Position numbers and translations under genes: made by a program | Assembly: GCF_000027145.1 (NCBI RefSeq) | Contig: NC_013891.1 | Span: 992,001-1,056,000, forward strand | Direction: 5' to 3' | Length of the DNA stretch: 64,000 nucleotides | Source: Listeria seeligeri serovar 1/2b str. SLCC3954 | GTDB lineage: Bacteria; Bacillota; Bacilli; Lactobacillales; Listeriaceae | Shown: one piece after another, positions 8,836 through 18,926 of the stretch | How positions within the stretch are numbered: position 1 is the first letter of the stretch | Layout: each line of letters opens with the position of its first letter | The notes under the pieces: model-generated | The model's database searches: none | Told to the model about the DNA's origin: nothing | What the model saw: the letters and a program-made list of their open reading frames with translations, nothing else

Positions 8836-9705
8836 ATGAAAAAATGGATAACTATTATATCAATCGTAAGTATACTTGCTCTTTTAGGAGCTTGTGGTAA
8901 CGATGATAATACTGAAAAAGAAAAGGTTGATAAAACTACAACAGATACTACCGCAAAAAAAGCAAAATCCACACCAAAAGAAACGAACGAAACAGCAGAT
9001 ACGAAAAAAAACGAAACAGCAGATAAAGCAACAACTACAGATAGTAATGAAACAAAAACAACTGTTCCAAAAGAAAACAAAAAAGCTAGTGCTCCAACCA
9101 ATTCAAGTAAAACAGAAGCACCAAAAAGCACAACTCCAAAAGAAGCATTTTCTTTATCTGCTTCTGGATTTAAAGTATCAAACGTTCAACCAGTTCTTGG
9201 TGGAGAAGTAACCACTACTTATTTATCAAGTTCAAAATCGTTCCAAAAAGATTTTGAATCATTAACACTATCAATTAATCAATACAAAGTGGAACATGTC
9301 GTTGGTGCTAACAAAGAAGTGAGCACAAGTAACCCAGAAAGTTATTTAGCAAATAAAAATGGTTATGTTATTACATTAGATATCTCAATTAAAAACAGAG
9401 CTACTACAGATAAGATGTATAAAGCCGACCAAATTAGTTTATTAGGTTCAAGTAAATCAGTTGGAGGAAGTTTAGATAATTTTGTACCTTCTAGTTTCCA
9501 TCTTTCTGGTAGTTCCGCAGATCCTTATAATTTTTCGGCAGGCAAAACTGCAAGAGGGCTTTTAACTTTCACAATGGATGAAGAAACTTATAACAACATA
9601 GCAAAAAATTCCCAAATTGGTGTTCCAGATCCAAGTAGATTTGACTCTAGCTCAACAAAAAATAGTAGTCAAGACAATATTATTGCACCATTTCCAATTA
9701 AGTAA
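8836..9705 (+). CDS. Secreted lipoprotein with Thr/Lys-rich linker, function unknown
   Basis: The N-terminus is a lipoprotein signal peptide with lipobox LLGAC, so the mature protein is anchored at Cys on the outer membrane face. Residues about 25-105 form a low-complexity linker rich in Thr, Lys, Asn and Glu with repeated ETAD/NETK units. The C-terminal ~180 residues are a compact domain with beta-rich character (YVITLDISIKNRA, ARGLLTFTMD) like DUF4352/DUF5068-type extracellular domains. I choose the ATG at 8836 because GAGAGGTG precedes it; the frame extends upstream to a GTG inside that ribosome site. No ligand or partner can be named. Confidence 0.85.
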   Translation: MKKWITIISIVSILALLGACGNDDNTEKEKVDKTTTDTTAKKAKSTPKETNETADTKKNETADKATTTDSNETKTTVPKENKKASAPTNSSKTEAPKSTTPKEAFSLSASGFKVSNVQPVLGGEVTTTYLSSSKSFQKDFESLTLSINQYKVEHVVGANKEVSTSNPESYLANKNGYVITLDISIKNRATTDKMYKADQISLLGSSKSVGGSLDNFVPSSFHLSGSSADPYNFSAGKTARGLLTFTMDEETYNNIAKNSQIGVPDPSRFDSSSTKNSSQDNIIAPFPIK

Positions 9706-9714
9706 TTAGTAATT

Positions 9715-9754
9715 AAAAAGCATCCATCACTTAAATCCAGTGATGGATGCTTTT
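9715..9754. terminator. Terminator between the lipoprotein gene and ylaI
   Basis: A 15-bp near-perfect stem (GCATCCATCACT) with T-run sits between convergent genes. Confidence 0.88.
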
Positions 9755-9778
9755 GTTCGTAACTCATATTTTTTTGAT

Positions 9779-10021
9779 TTATTCTGCTAGTGTTCCATCT
9801 TTATCTGCAAGCATATTTTTCAACTCACTATTTGAAATCACGACTGGTTTATGGAAATTAAAATGACCAGAATTAACGCGGCTGATAGTATTGATAGCTA
9901 CTCGATGTTCACATTCAGGACATAAATACATTCTAATAGGTTTGTTGCGTAATTGCTTAGTCTTAAACTCACGATTGTCTAGTTCATCTACACGTTCGCA
10001 TAAAATACATTTTGCATTCAA
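9779..10021 (-). CDS. ylaI: YlaI-like zinc-ribbon protein (DUF2197)
   Basis: The 80-residue protein carries two Cys pairs, CILC near the N-terminus and CPEC about 30 residues later, which form a classic zinc ribbon. The rest is polar with no membrane segment. Size, Cys pattern and position beside ylaN, ftsW and pycA match YlaI of Bacillus. Its function is unknown; such ribbons usually bind nucleic acid or protein. It is divergent from ylaN. Confidence 0.82.
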   Translation of the reverse strand: MNAKCILCERVDELDNREFKTKQLRNKPIRMYLCPECEHRVAINTISRVNSGHFNFHKPVVISNSELKNMLADKDGTLAE

Positions 10022-10110
10022 TTTATCTTCACCTCACACAAGTATTATAGCACGATTATCGAAAAAGGCGAGTAAAAGCGGATTTTTCAAAAATTTTCGT
10101 CTGTTCATGT

Positions 10111-10138
10111 TTGCGTGGCTTTTAAATTATGCTATACT
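10111..10138 (+). promoter_or_regulatory. Probable ylaN promoter
   Basis: TTGCGT and TATACT are separated by 16 bases, about 90 bases before the ylaN start, in the divergent ylaI/ylaN gap. Confidence 0.5.
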
Positions 10139-10229
10139 ATTACTATCTAGTATTAACTTTTACTTGAGGTTTTATCCTTAAGATGAAAATAAAGCGCTTA
10201 TCTTGGCGTATGATAGGGGGTTCTGTGAT

Positions 10230-10511
10230 ATGGCAAACAAAAAAATAGATCACAGAGAAGAGGCTGTTGAGCTTCTGAAGCAAGATGCAAAACGAATCTT
10301 ACAGTTGATTAAAGTCCAAATGGATAATTTAACATTACCACAATGTCCAGCATATGAAGAAGTACTTGATACCCAAATGTATGGTTTATCACGTGAAATT
10401 AACTTTGCAACCCGCCTAGGATTAATTGAACCAGAGGAAGGGAAAAAACTAATTTCCACACTGGAAAAAGAATTATCCACTTTGCACGAATTATCTATGA
10501 GTAAAAAATAA
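10230..10511 (+). CDS. ylaN: YlaN (UPF0358) family protein
   Basis: This small all-helical 93-residue cytosolic protein is recognised by length, composition and the [17 protein letters not shown] region. In Bacillus and Staphylococcus the family is linked to iron homeostasis through Fur; that is family knowledge, not seen here. I use the ATG at 10230 with AGGGGG 9 bases upstream rather than the in-frame TTG nine codons earlier, because only the later start is placed for the ribosome site. It lies upstream of ftsW, as in related Firmicutes. Confidence 0.88.
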   Translation: MANKKIDHREEAVELLKQDAKRILQLIKVQMDNLTLPQCPAYEEVLDTQMYGLSREINFATRLGLIEPEEGKKLISTLEKELSTLHELSMSKK

Positions 10512-10684
10512 TCGATTAGTTGAAAAGATGGCTGATTTTTTCAGACATCTTTTTTGTTGGAAATAAACAGGCTGAAAAATGAGTCAAAAGGCGGATGCGA
10601 TTCTTCTTTTCATTTTAAGGTCTTTTCCTTTATAATAGAAAGAATAGAAAACAAGATGGGATTTTACTTCTCAGGGATTGGGCG

Positions 10685-11893
10685 ATGCTAATGTTTAAAC
10701 GAATTTTAAAATCATATGATTACGCATTTATAGCTGTGTTTATACTTCTGTGTTTATTTGGGATTATTATGATTTACAGTGCCAGTTGGTCACTAGCTAT
10801 TGGAAAAGATTTGCCAGCTGATTATTATTATATGCGTCAAGTGAAGAACTTTATTATTAGTTTTATCTTTTTTATACTTTTTGCGCTCGTCCCCTTCAAA
10901 TTTTTTCAAAACAACAAAGTACTAATGTTAATAGTTTTTGGGACTATTGGTATCTTATTATTAATCTTTTTAATTGGTAAGACTGTAAATAACGCCAACA
11001 GTTGGCTGGTTGTAGGTCCACGTTCATTACAACCAGGGGAATTTGCGAAGTTAGCAGTCATCATTTACATGTCTGCAATTTATGCGAAGAAGCAGAGCTA
11101 TATTGACGACTTTAACCGTGGTGTTTTACCGCCGATTTTCTTTCTAGCTTTTGTTTGTTTTCTAATTGCGATTCAGCCAGATACTGGGACTGCTTTTATT
11201 ATTTTCTTAGTTGGTTGCTGTATTATTGTTGCTTCAGGAATGCGGCTCCGAACGATAATGAAACTGATTGGAATAGGACTTGGTGTTCTTGTGGCGCTCA
11301 CCCTTATTCTGTTCGCATTACCAGACAGTGTTCGAAACGAAATTGTGTCACCAACAAAAGTAGCACGGATTACCACGTTTATGAATCCTTTTGAATATGC
11401 GGATAAAGAAGGACATCAATTGATTAACTCGTTTTATGCAATTGGTTCAGGAGGCGTTTCAGGTCAAGGGCTTGGTGAGAGCGTTCAAAAGCTTGGTTAT
11501 TTACCAGAAGCACATACCGATTTTATTATCGCGGTAGTTGCAGAAGAATTGGGCGTTTTCGGAGTGATGTTCATTATTTTAGGATTGTTTTTCCTTATAT
11601 ATAAAACGATTAGTACCGGCTTGAGGGCAAAGGATCCATTTGCTTCATTAATGTGTTACGGCATTGCTAGTTTGATTGCGATTCAAGCTTTTATTAATTT
11701 GGGCGGGGCAAGTGGACTTATTCCGCTTACCGGTGTAACCTTGCCATTTATTAGTTATGGTGGTTCCTCATTAATGGTGCTTTCAATGATGATTGGAATA
11801 GTAGCTAACATCTCGATGTTTAATAAGTATCATCGCGTGTATAATGCAGATGGTTCTAAACAAGTAAAACCTAAAAAACAAAAAAGAAGATAG
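10685..11893 (+). CDS. ftsW: FtsW/RodA/SpoVE family peptidoglycan glycosyltransferase
   Basis: SEDS-family polymerases elongate glycan strands from lipid II, and FtsW does so at the septum. The 402-residue protein has about ten membrane helices. It shows the conserved extracellular stretch ending in GLGES, the EAHTDFIIAVVAEELG block that carries the essential Asp, and the C-terminal ISYGGSS motif. The tail is cytoplasmic and very basic. It sits directly before pycA, the position of the ftsW gene in Bacillus and of FtsW1 in Listeria, which is why I prefer FtsW to RodA. A second in-frame ATG two codons later is equally possible. Confidence 0.9.
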   Translation: MLMFKRILKSYDYAFIAVFILLCLFGIIMIYSASWSLAIGKDLPADYYYMRQVKNFIISFIFFILFALVPFKFFQNNKVLMLIVFGTIGILLLIFLIGKTVNNANSWLVVGPRSLQPGEFAKLAVIIYMSAIYAKKQSYIDDFNRGVLPPIFFLAFVCFLIAIQPDTGTAFIIFLVGCCIIVASGMRLRTIMKLIGIGLGVLVALTLILFALPDSVRNEIVSPTKVARITTFMNPFEYADKEGHQLINSFYAIGSGGVSGQGLGESVQKLGYLPEAHTDFIIAVVAEELGVFGVMFIILGLFFLIYKTISTGLRAKDPFASLMCYGIASLIAIQAFINLGGASGLIPLTGVTLPFISYGGSSLMVLSMMIGIVANISMFNKYHRVYNADGSKQVKPKKQKRR

Positions 11894-11902
11894 TTTACCA
11901 TA

Positions 11903-11932
11903 GAAAAAGCTGTGAAAATGGCTTTTTCTTTT
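11903..11932 (+). terminator. ftsW terminator
   Basis: The stem GAAAAAGC/GCTTTTTC with an 8-10 base loop is followed by more T. Confidence 0.7.
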
Positions 11933-12152
11933 GTTTATTATACCGCATGTTTTTGGCTATTCAGCTCCATTTTATTCGTGTTTTTAAGATTGTTTTCTAT
12001 ATTTGAGAAGAAAATAATTTACATCTGATGCCATTTAATACTATAATTGAATTTATATACCGTTTTACAGCCTAAAAAGGGTCTACATAATCTTATCATC
12101 GTAGGCGACGTATCAAGTATAAAACAGATCAGTGTTGGTTAGGAGGAAAAAA

Positions 12153-15100
12153 ATGAATCGAATTAAAAAAGTATTAGTAGCTAACCGCGGGGAGATTGCG
12201 ATCCGTGTTATGCGTGCATGTACTGAACTCAAAATCAAAACAGTGGCTATTTATTCACAAGAAGATACCGGAAGTTTCCACCGGTATAAATCAGATGAAG
12301 CTTATCTGGTTGGAGCAGGGAAAAAGCCCATTGATGCGTACCTAGATATCGAAAACATTATCGAAATTGCAAAAGAATCTGGTGCAGACGCGATTCATCC
12401 GGGATATGGTTTCTTGTCCGAAAACATTGAATTTGCTCGTCGTTGTGAGCAAGAAGGCATTATTTTCGTTGGTCCTAAATCAAAACACCTAGATATGTTT
12501 GGTGACAAAATCAAAGCAAAAGAACAAGCACTTTTAGCTGGAATTCCAGTAATTCCAGGTAGTGATGGCCCAGTTGCTGGGATTAAAGAAGTAGAAGAAT
12601 TTGGTGAAAAGAACGGCTATCCCCTGATGATTAAAGCTTCCCTTGGTGGTGGCGGTCGTGGTATGCGTGTTGTTGAATCCAAAGAACATGTTAAAGAAAG
12701 CTTTGAACGTGCCTCATCAGAAGCAAAAGCTGCTTTCGGGAACGATGAAGTTTATGTTGAAAAATGTGTTATGAACCCAAAACATATTGAAGTACAAATT
12801 CTCGGGGATACACATGGCAATATCGTTCATTTATTTGAACGTGATTGTTCTATTCAACGTAGACACCAAAAAGTAGTAGAAGTAGCGCCTTGTAATGCGA
12901 TTACATCTGAACTTCGTAACCGTATTTGTGACGCAGCTGTAAAACTAATGAATAATGTCGATTATATTAACGCCGGAACAGTCGAGTTTTTAGTTGAAGG
13001 CGATGATTTTTACTTTATTGAAGTAAACCCTCGTGTTCAAGTGGAGCATACGATTACAGAAATGATTACAGGGATTGATATTGTTCAATCACAATTGTTC
13101 ATTGCGGATGGTTATGCGCTTCATGATCAATTAGTAGCGATTCCTAGACAAGAAGATATTCACATTCATGGTTCTGCGATTCAGAGTCGTATTACTACGG
13201 AAGATCCACTTAATAACTTTATGCCAGATACAGGTCGAGTAGATACATATCGTTCGACAGGTGGCTTTGGAGTTCGTTTGGATGCCGGTAATGGTTTCCA
13301 AGGAACAGTTGTTACACCGTTTTATGATTCCTTATTAGTAAAATTATGTACATGGGGAATGACTTTTGAGCAAGCGACACGTAAAATGCGTCGTAATTTG
13401 ATTGAGTTCCGTATTCGTGGTGTGAAAACAAACATTCCTTTCCTATTGAATGTAGTTCGTCATCCGGATTTTGCAAGTGGTAATTACAATACAAGCTTTA
13501 TCGATACAACACCAGAACTATTTAAATTCCCACATATCCGTGACCGTGGTACGAAAACATTACGTTATATTGGGAATGTAACTGTAAATGGTTTCCCAGG
13601 AATTAAGCACCGTGACAAACCTGTTTATACAGAGCCACGTTTGCCAAAAATTCCATTTGGGTCGCAAATCGCGCCTGGTACCAAACAAATTTTGGATGCA
13701 AAAGGTCCAGAAGGTGTTGTTGATTGGGTGAAAAAACAAGAAGAAGTACTCTTAACAGATACTACTTTAAGAGATGCACATCAATCATTACTTGCTACTC
13801 GCGTGCGTTCTAAAGATATTTTCCAAATAGCTGATTCGATGGCACATTTATTACCAAATATGTTTTCATTTGAAATGTGGGGCGGCGCGACTTTTGACGT
13901 TGCTTATCGCTTCTTAAATGAAGATCCTTGGGTGCGCTTAGAAACACTAAGAAAACAAATTCCAAATGTTATGTTCCAAATGCTTCTTCGCGGGGCAAAT
14001 GCAGTTGGTTATAAAAACTATCCTGATAATGTGATTCGAGAGTTCGTAAAACAATCGGCACAGTCTGGCGTTGATGTATTCCGCGTGTTTGACAGCTTAA
14101 ACTGGATTAAAGGCATGGAAGTATCCATTGACGCTGTTCGTGAAGCAGGGAAGGTTGTAGAGGCGGCTATCTGCTATACAGGGGATATCGATGATGAAAC
14201 AAGAACGAAATACACAATTGATTATTATAAAGATATGGCAAAAGAACTTGTTGCTCAAGGGACACATATTTTAGGAATTAAAGATATGGCTGGACTATTG
14301 AAACCACAAGCAGCGTATCGTCTAATAGGTGAATTAAAAGACACTGTAGACGTACCGATTCACCTTCATACACATGACACAAGCGGTAATGGTATTTATA
14401 CCTATGCAGCGGCAGTTAGTGCAGGAGTGGATATTGTTGATGTCGCATCTAGCGCGATGAGTGGTGCAACAAGTCAACCAAGCATGACAGGTCTTTATTA
14501 CGGATTAGTTAATGGTAATCGTCAAACGAACTTAGATGCACAAAATTCCCAAATTATTAATCATTACTGGGAAGATGTTCGTCACTATTATAAAGACTTT
14601 GATAATGCACTTAACTCTCCACAAACTGAAGTATACATCCACGAAATGCCAGGCGGTCAGTACACCAATCTTCAACAACAAGCAATTGCAGTTGGACTTG
14701 GCGATCGTTGGGATGAAGTAAAAGAAATGTATACAGAAGTTAACCAAATGTTTGGCGATATCGTAAAAGTAACACCATCTTCTAAAGTTGTTGGCGACCT
14801 GGCACTGTTCATGGTTCAAAACGAACTAACAGAGGAAGATGTTTACGAAAAAGGCGATACAATTGATTTCCCAGATTCCGTTATCGAATTCTTTATGGGT
14901 GAAATCGGTCAACCATATGGCGGATTCCCAGAAAAACTTCAAAAACTAGTACTCAAAGGACGCAAACCACTAACTGATCGTCCAGGAGCTTTAATGGAGC
15001 CAGTCAACTTTGCTGATGTGAAAGCAGAACTGAAAGAAAAAATGGGCTATGAACCATCTGAAAAAGATGTGATTTCCTATATTCTTTATCCAAAAGTATT

Positions 15101-15593
15101 CCTAGATTATCAAGAAATGATTAGTAAATATGGTGATGTAACAGTACTTGATACACCAACATTTTACAAAGGAATGCGTCTTGGCGAAACGATTGAAGTA
15201 GAATTAGAAAAAGGAAAAATTCTCTTAATTAAATTAAATTCAGTTGGAGAACCAATTGCGGATGGAACGCGGGTTATCTACTTTGAATTAAATGGTCAAC
15301 CGCGTGAAATTAACATCCAAGATATGAATGTTCAATCAACTGTTATTGCCCGCCGTAAAATCGACACAACGAATCCAGAACATGTTGGAGCAACAATGAC
15401 AGGTTCCGTAATTCAAGTAGTCGTGAAAAAAGGCGAGTCTGTGAAAAAAGGCGATCCGCTACTTATCACAGAAGCAATGAAAATGGAAACAACGATCCAA
15501 GCACCATTTGATGGAGAAGTCAGCAGCATCCATGTTTCTGATGGAGATGCCATTGAGTCTGGTGATTTATTGATTGAAGTAAACAGAATCTAA
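12153..15593 (+). CDS. pycA: Pyruvate carboxylase
   Basis: PycA carboxylates pyruvate to oxaloacetate using ATP, bicarbonate and biotin. This is the main anaplerotic entry in Listeria, which has an incomplete TCA cycle. The 1146 residues show the biotin carboxylase domain with its ATP-grasp segment (GGGGRGMRVV, about 170; EVNPRVQVEH, about 297), and the carboxyltransferase domain beginning DTTLRDAHQS (about 535). The biotin carrier domain ends the protein with EAMKMETT, where Lys is biotinylated. ATG 12153 is chosen for its AGGAGG; seven in-frame upstream codons lack a site. In L. monocytogenes this enzyme is known to be inhibited by c-di-AMP. Confidence 0.97.
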   Translation: MNRIKKVLVANRGEIAIRVMRACTELKIKTVAIYSQEDTGSFHRYKSDEAYLVGAGKKPIDAYLDIENIIEIAKESGADAIHPGYGFLSENIEFARRCEQEGIIFVGPKSKHLDMFGDKIKAKEQALLAGIPVIPGSDGPVAGIKEVEEFGEKNGYPLMIKASLGGGGRGMRVVESKEHVKESFERASSEAKAAFGNDEVYVEKCVMNPKHIEVQILGDTHGNIVHLFERDCSIQRRHQKVVEVAPCNAITSELRNRICDAAVKLMNNVDYINAGTVEFLVEGDDFYFIEVNPRVQVEHTITEMITGIDIVQSQLFIADGYALHDQLVAIPRQEDIHIHGSAIQSRITTEDPLNNFMPDTGRVDTYRSTGGFGVRLDAGNGFQGTVVTPFYDSLLVKLCTWGMTFEQATRKMRRNLIEFRIRGVKTNIPFLLNVVRHPDFASGNYNTSFIDTTPELFKFPHIRDRGTKTLRYIGNVTVNGFPGIKHRDKPVYTEPRLPKIPFGSQIAPGTKQILDAKGPEGVVDWVKKQEEVLLTDTTLRDAHQSLLATRVRSKDIFQIADSMAHLLPNMFSFEMWGGATFDVAYRFLNEDPWVRLETLRKQIPNVMFQMLLRGANAVGYKNYPDNVIREFVKQSAQSGVDVFRVFDSLNWIKGMEVSIDAVREAGKVVEAAICYTGDIDDETRTKYTIDYYKDMAKELVAQGTHILGIKDMAGLLKPQAAYRLIGELKDTVDVPIHLHTHDTSGNGIYTYAAAVSAGVDIVDVASSAMSGATSQPSMTGLYYGLVNGNRQTNLDAQNSQIINHYWEDVRHYYKDFDNALNSPQTEVYIHEMPGGQYTNLQQQAIAVGLGDRWDEVKEMYTEVNQMFGDIVKVTPSSKVVGDLALFMVQNELTEEDVYEKGDTIDFPDSVIEFFMGEIGQPYGGFPEKLQKLVLKGRKPLTDRPGALMEPVNFADVKAELKEKMGYEPSEKDVISYILYPKVFLDYQEMISKYGDVTVLDTPTFYKGMRLGETIEVELEKGKILLIKLNSVGEPIADGTRVIYFELNGQPREINIQDMNVQSTVIARRKIDTTNPEHVGATMTGSVIQVVVKKGESVKKGDPLLITEAMKMETTIQAPFDGEVSSIHVSDGDAIESGDLLIEVNRI

Positions 15594-15745
15594 AAACATA
15601 ATGATTAACGGGTGGGAATATGACGCTAATTAAAGTGACAAACTTTAAAAAATCGAGAATTTAAACGTGAGAATACGGACGTTTTTTGAGATTTATTAGC
15701 GCTATATTTCCACCTGTTTTTTCAACTGAAAAGGAGAACTTACAT

Positions 15746-16645
15746 ATGAAATGGTTTAAAGGAAGTGTCATTGTTTTATTACTAGCTGTTTTAACTGCAT
15801 GTGGAAATACAGAAACGAAGGCACCAACAAAAAAAGCGGAAACAATTGAAGTGAAAGATGCAACCGGAGAGACTATCACGCTAAAAGAAGCGCCAACCAA
15901 AATTATCTCCCTTATGCCAAGTAATACTGAAATCTTATTCTCATTAGGTCTTGGAGACGATGTGATCGGGGTTTCAGCATATGATGATTATCCAGCAGAA
16001 ACAAAAAATATTGAAAAAGTGGTTTCGACAAACGTAGATACAGAAAAAATTATTTCACTAAAACCAGACTTAGTACTAGGCCACGAATCCATGCTTTCCG
16101 CTCAAAAAGATGCTTACCAACAATTAAAAGATGCCGGAATCAACTTATTTGTTGTCCCAGATGCAACTAATTTAAAAGATACAGAAAAAACGATTACAAC
16201 TATTGGTGAACTAACTGGAACAGACAAAGAAGCAAAACAAGTAACGACATCCATGGAAGACCAAAAAGCAGCAATTGAAAAGAAATCAAAAGAACTAAAA
16301 ACATCACCAAAAGTTTGGATTGAAATCAGTCCAGATTTATACACAGCAGGTAAAGGAACATTTATGAACGAAATGCTCGAACTTGCTGGTGGGACGAATA
16401 TTGTTACCGAAGACGGATTTATTCCATACAACGAAGAAAAAGTAATTGAACAAAATCCAGATATTATTTTATCTGTCTATCCAGATGCGAAATCAATTAT
16501 CGAAAAACGTACTGCTTGGAAAGACATTACTGCTGTTAAAAATGATCAAATTTATGAAATGGATGCGAATAAATTAAGTCGTCCAGGACCAAGATTGCTT
16601 GAAGGCGCGGCTGATATTCAAGCAGTTCTTTTTAAAAACAACTAA
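15746..16645 (+). CDS. BtuF/FhuD-type ABC substrate-binding lipoprotein, orphan
   Basis: A signal peptide with lipobox LTAC is followed by a two-lobed periplasmic-binding-type domain (about residues 45-299) of the helical-backbone class used for vitamin B12, siderophores, haem and metals. Recognisable elements are PTKIISLMPSNTEILFSLG and the long interlobe helix (KEAKQVTTSMEDQKAAIEKK). No permease or ATPase gene is nearby, so it must partner with a transporter encoded elsewhere. Ligand is not readable from sequence; similarity in style is to BtuF. The ATG at 15746 follows AAAGGAG. Confidence 0.87.
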   Translation: MKWFKGSVIVLLLAVLTACGNTETKAPTKKAETIEVKDATGETITLKEAPTKIISLMPSNTEILFSLGLGDDVIGVSAYDDYPAETKNIEKVVSTNVDTEKIISLKPDLVLGHESMLSAQKDAYQQLKDAGINLFVVPDATNLKDTEKTITTIGELTGTDKEAKQVTTSMEDQKAAIEKKSKELKTSPKVWIEISPDLYTAGKGTFMNEMLELAGGTNIVTEDGFIPYNEEKVIEQNPDIILSVYPDAKSIIEKRTAWKDITAVKNDQIYEMDANKLSRPGPRLLEGAADIQAVLFKNN

Positions 16646-16727
16646 TATTTCATTCTAAAAAAACGGATACTACTTTACAAAAACCTACTTTTAAGGTAAC
16701 TTAACATAGGATGGTTTTTGTCTTTAC

Positions 16728-16894
16728 ATGTATTTAGACAAACCACCACTAAATAAAATAGCTGTACACGTAAAAGAAGATTATACAAATGGCTGCAAGA
16801 TAAACTAACTTACGAAAACTCAGAACATCATTATGTGATAGCTCCTTTGTTAAAGAGAGGTGATTATGTTCGGTTTAGAATGGATTTTAAGTAG
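16728..16894 (+). pseudogene. Possible frameshifted short gene upstream of tarG
   Basis: The 290-base gap between the binding protein and tarG holds a weak inverted repeat (about 16676-16722) and then a short reading frame. It starts at ATG 16728 (MYLDKPPLNKIAVHVKEDYTNG) and stops after 26 codons. The +1 frame continues for 35 further protein-like codons (WLQDKLTYENSEHH ... RGDYVRFRMDFK) to a stop at 16894. Joined, they would give a peptide of about 55 residues. I do not recognise it; it may be a decayed gene end or chance. Confidence 0.3.
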
Positions 16895-16934
16895 CAAATA
16901 AGTAACACATTATTATTTGGGAAGAAGTGTTTTT

Positions 16935-17738
16935 GTGAAACAAGTTATAGAAGTATTAAAAGAACAATTTAAATATGCACCGATGATATTTCGGATTGCC
17001 CGATATGAAGACAAGGCAACCTACCAAAGTCATTATCTTGGTTTAGCGTGGCAAATTCTTAACCCGCTTATTCAAATCGCGATTTATTACTTTGTGTTCG
17101 GTTTTGCGTTTAATTCATCGTCAGGATCTAATGCAAGTTATATCGAATGGATGTTAGCTGGTATTATCCCTTGGTTTTTCATCAGTGGGGTTATTCTTCA
17201 AGGTGCAAATAGTATATATAATAAAATAAATATGGTTTCAAAAATGAATTTTCCGATGAGTATTTTACCAAGTATTAATATAGCTTCTAACTTAACAAGC
17301 TATTTTACGATGATGGTACTTTTAGTCGGATTGTTTGCAGTAAAAGGAACACCAATTACTATATATTGGGGACAATACTTGTACTATTTTGTTGCAATGA
17401 TGGCCTTTTTATATAGTTTCACCTTGCTAAACGCAACTATTAGCGTACTTGTGCGTGACTATTACATTATGTTGCAGTCTTTAATCCGGGTTTTATTCTA
17501 CATGTCAGGTGTAGTATGGGATTTACAAACAAAATTACCTGAATGGGCATTTAATATTTTGAAATTAAATCCGATTTATTATCTTATTAATGGCTTTAGA
17601 GAGACGTTCTTGATGGAAAGAATGTTTTGGGAAAATCCATCATATACCGTGTATTTCTGGCTATTAACAGGCGTTCTATTATTTGTAGGGGCTTCTCTGC
17701 ATATGAAATTCCGTGAACGTTTTGTAGATTACTTATAG
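16935..17738 (+). CDS. tarG: Teichoic acid ABC exporter, permease subunit
   Basis: This is the membrane half of the TagGH/TarGH transporter that flips finished wall teichoic acid across the membrane. About 268 residues with six hydrophobic segments fit the ABC-2 permease family. An amphipathic N-terminus ([20 protein letters not shown]) and the motif [14 protein letters not shown] are typical of polysaccharide exporters. I choose GTG 16935, with GGGAAG upstream; an in-frame TTG at 16917 is an alternative. The ATPase gene follows after 11 bases, and the wider cluster makes teichoic acid, so the substrate assignment is strong. Confidence 0.93.
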   Translation: MKQVIEVLKEQFKYAPMIFRIARYEDKATYQSHYLGLAWQILNPLIQIAIYYFVFGFAFNSSSGSNASYIEWMLAGIIPWFFISGVILQGANSIYNKINMVSKMNFPMSILPSINIASNLTSYFTMMVLLVGLFAVKGTPITIYWGQYLYYFVAMMAFLYSFTLLNATISVLVRDYYIMLQSLIRVLFYMSGVVWDLQTKLPEWAFNILKLNPIYYLINGFRETFLMERMFWENPSYTVYFWLLTGVLLFVGASLHMKFRERFVDYL

Positions 17739-17749
17739 GAGGTATGACA

Positions 17750-18751
17750 ATGGATAAGAATATTAAAGTTTCCTTCAAACATGTGTCCAAAGAATATGAC
17801 CTCTACCAAAATAAATCAGATAAAATCAAAGGTTTATTTTTGCCTAAAAGTAAACGAGTACAGTCTTTCTGGGCTCTTAGAAATGTTTGTTTTGATGTAT
17901 ATGATGGTGAAACAGTTGGTTTAATTGGTATAAATGGTTCAGGTAAATCAACTATTTCTAACATTATGTCGGGGGTTATTCCGCCAACACAAGGGGAAGT
18001 AGTTATCAACGGCGAAACTTCTTTGATTGCAATTGCAGTTGGATTAAAAGGACCTTTATCTGGTTTAGAAAATATCCGACTTAAGTTACTTATGCATGGT
18101 CTAAAAGGATCACAAATTGACTCTTTACTACCAAGTATCATTGAATTTGCCGATATTGGTGATTTTATTAATCAACCAATTAAAAACTATTCAAGTGGTA
18201 TGCGTTCGAGACTTGGTTTTGCTATTTCAGTGCACACGAATCCAGATATTTTAGTTATTGACGAAGCTTTATCTGTTGGTGACCAGACTTTTTACCAAAA
18301 ATGTGTTGATAAAATCAATGAATTCAAAGCACAAGGTAAAACAATCGTCTTTGTAAGTCACTCGCTTGGACAAGTAAAAAGTTTGTGTGACAAAATTATT
18401 TGGATGCATCACGGTGAAGTACGAGAAATTGGTGAAGCCGCAGAAGTTGCTGAAAAATACGATGAGTTTGTTAAATGGTTTAATAAACAACCGAATGATT
18501 TTAAGAAAAAATATCAAAAAGAACAAAAAGAAAAACAAAAACTGCCACAAGAAAAAATTTATCCAACACCAAATGCCAATAAATACAAAATGGGTATTAT
18601 GGACAAATGCCTCTTAGTTGTATTATTAGCTTTACTAATTTTGTTTGGCTCACTTGTATCGACAGGGAAGTCTTTTATGGGACTATTTAGCTCAGGAGAT
18701 AGTCAAACAGAACAAGTAACGATGGTTGATAATCATACTAATTGGAAATAG
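17750..18751 (+). CDS. tarH: Teichoic acid ABC exporter, ATPase subunit with C-terminal membrane anchor
   Basis: The nucleotide-binding domain (residues 1-~240) has Walker [10 protein letters not shown], signature [12 protein letters not shown] and Walker B ILVIDEAL. After a Lys/Gln-rich charged linker there is a single membrane helix ([14 protein letters not shown]) and a short outside tail, an extension typical of TagH proteins. The start at 17750 is best spaced from AGGAGGT; an upstream ATG lies within that site. It forms an operon with the permease and is closed by a hairpin terminator. Confidence 0.93.
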   Translation: MDKNIKVSFKHVSKEYDLYQNKSDKIKGLFLPKSKRVQSFWALRNVCFDVYDGETVGLIGINGSGKSTISNIMSGVIPPTQGEVVINGETSLIAIAVGLKGPLSGLENIRLKLLMHGLKGSQIDSLLPSIIEFADIGDFINQPIKNYSSGMRSRLGFAISVHTNPDILVIDEALSVGDQTFYQKCVDKINEFKAQGKTIVFVSHSLGQVKSLCDKIIWMHHGEVREIGEAAEVAEKYDEFVKWFNKQPNDFKKKYQKEQKEKQKLPQEKIYPTPNANKYKMGIMDKCLLVVLLALLILFGSLVSTGKSFMGLFSSGDSQTEQVTMVDNHTNWK

Positions 18752-18757
18752 ATTAAG

Positions 18758-18798
18758 AGCTGCTTGCACCATAAACGGTGATGCAAGTAGCTTTTTTT
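18758..18798 (+). terminator. tarGH terminator
   Basis: A long stem (GCTGCTTGCACC ... GGTGATGCAAGTAGC) is followed by seven T residues. Confidence 0.88.
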
Positions 18799-18926
18799 AT
18801 GGAGTAGGTCAATTTCATCATTTAGACAAATCTTTGGTACTTTTTTTATATTAATATTAATAATTCTTCTGATGTATGATAGAATTAGTCTATCTGAATA
18901 TGTGATACTAATTTAGGAGGGGAAAA

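Noticed and set aside
8830-9130. Hydrophobic minus-strand ORF opposite the lipoprotein gene
   Set aside because: Apparent membrane helices arise from the complement of the Lys/Thr-rich linker; no ribosome site or other support.
9891-10181. Plus-strand 96-codon ORF opposite ylaI
   Set aside because: It is antisense to a zinc-ribbon gene with clear Cys pairs, and lacks a ribosome site.
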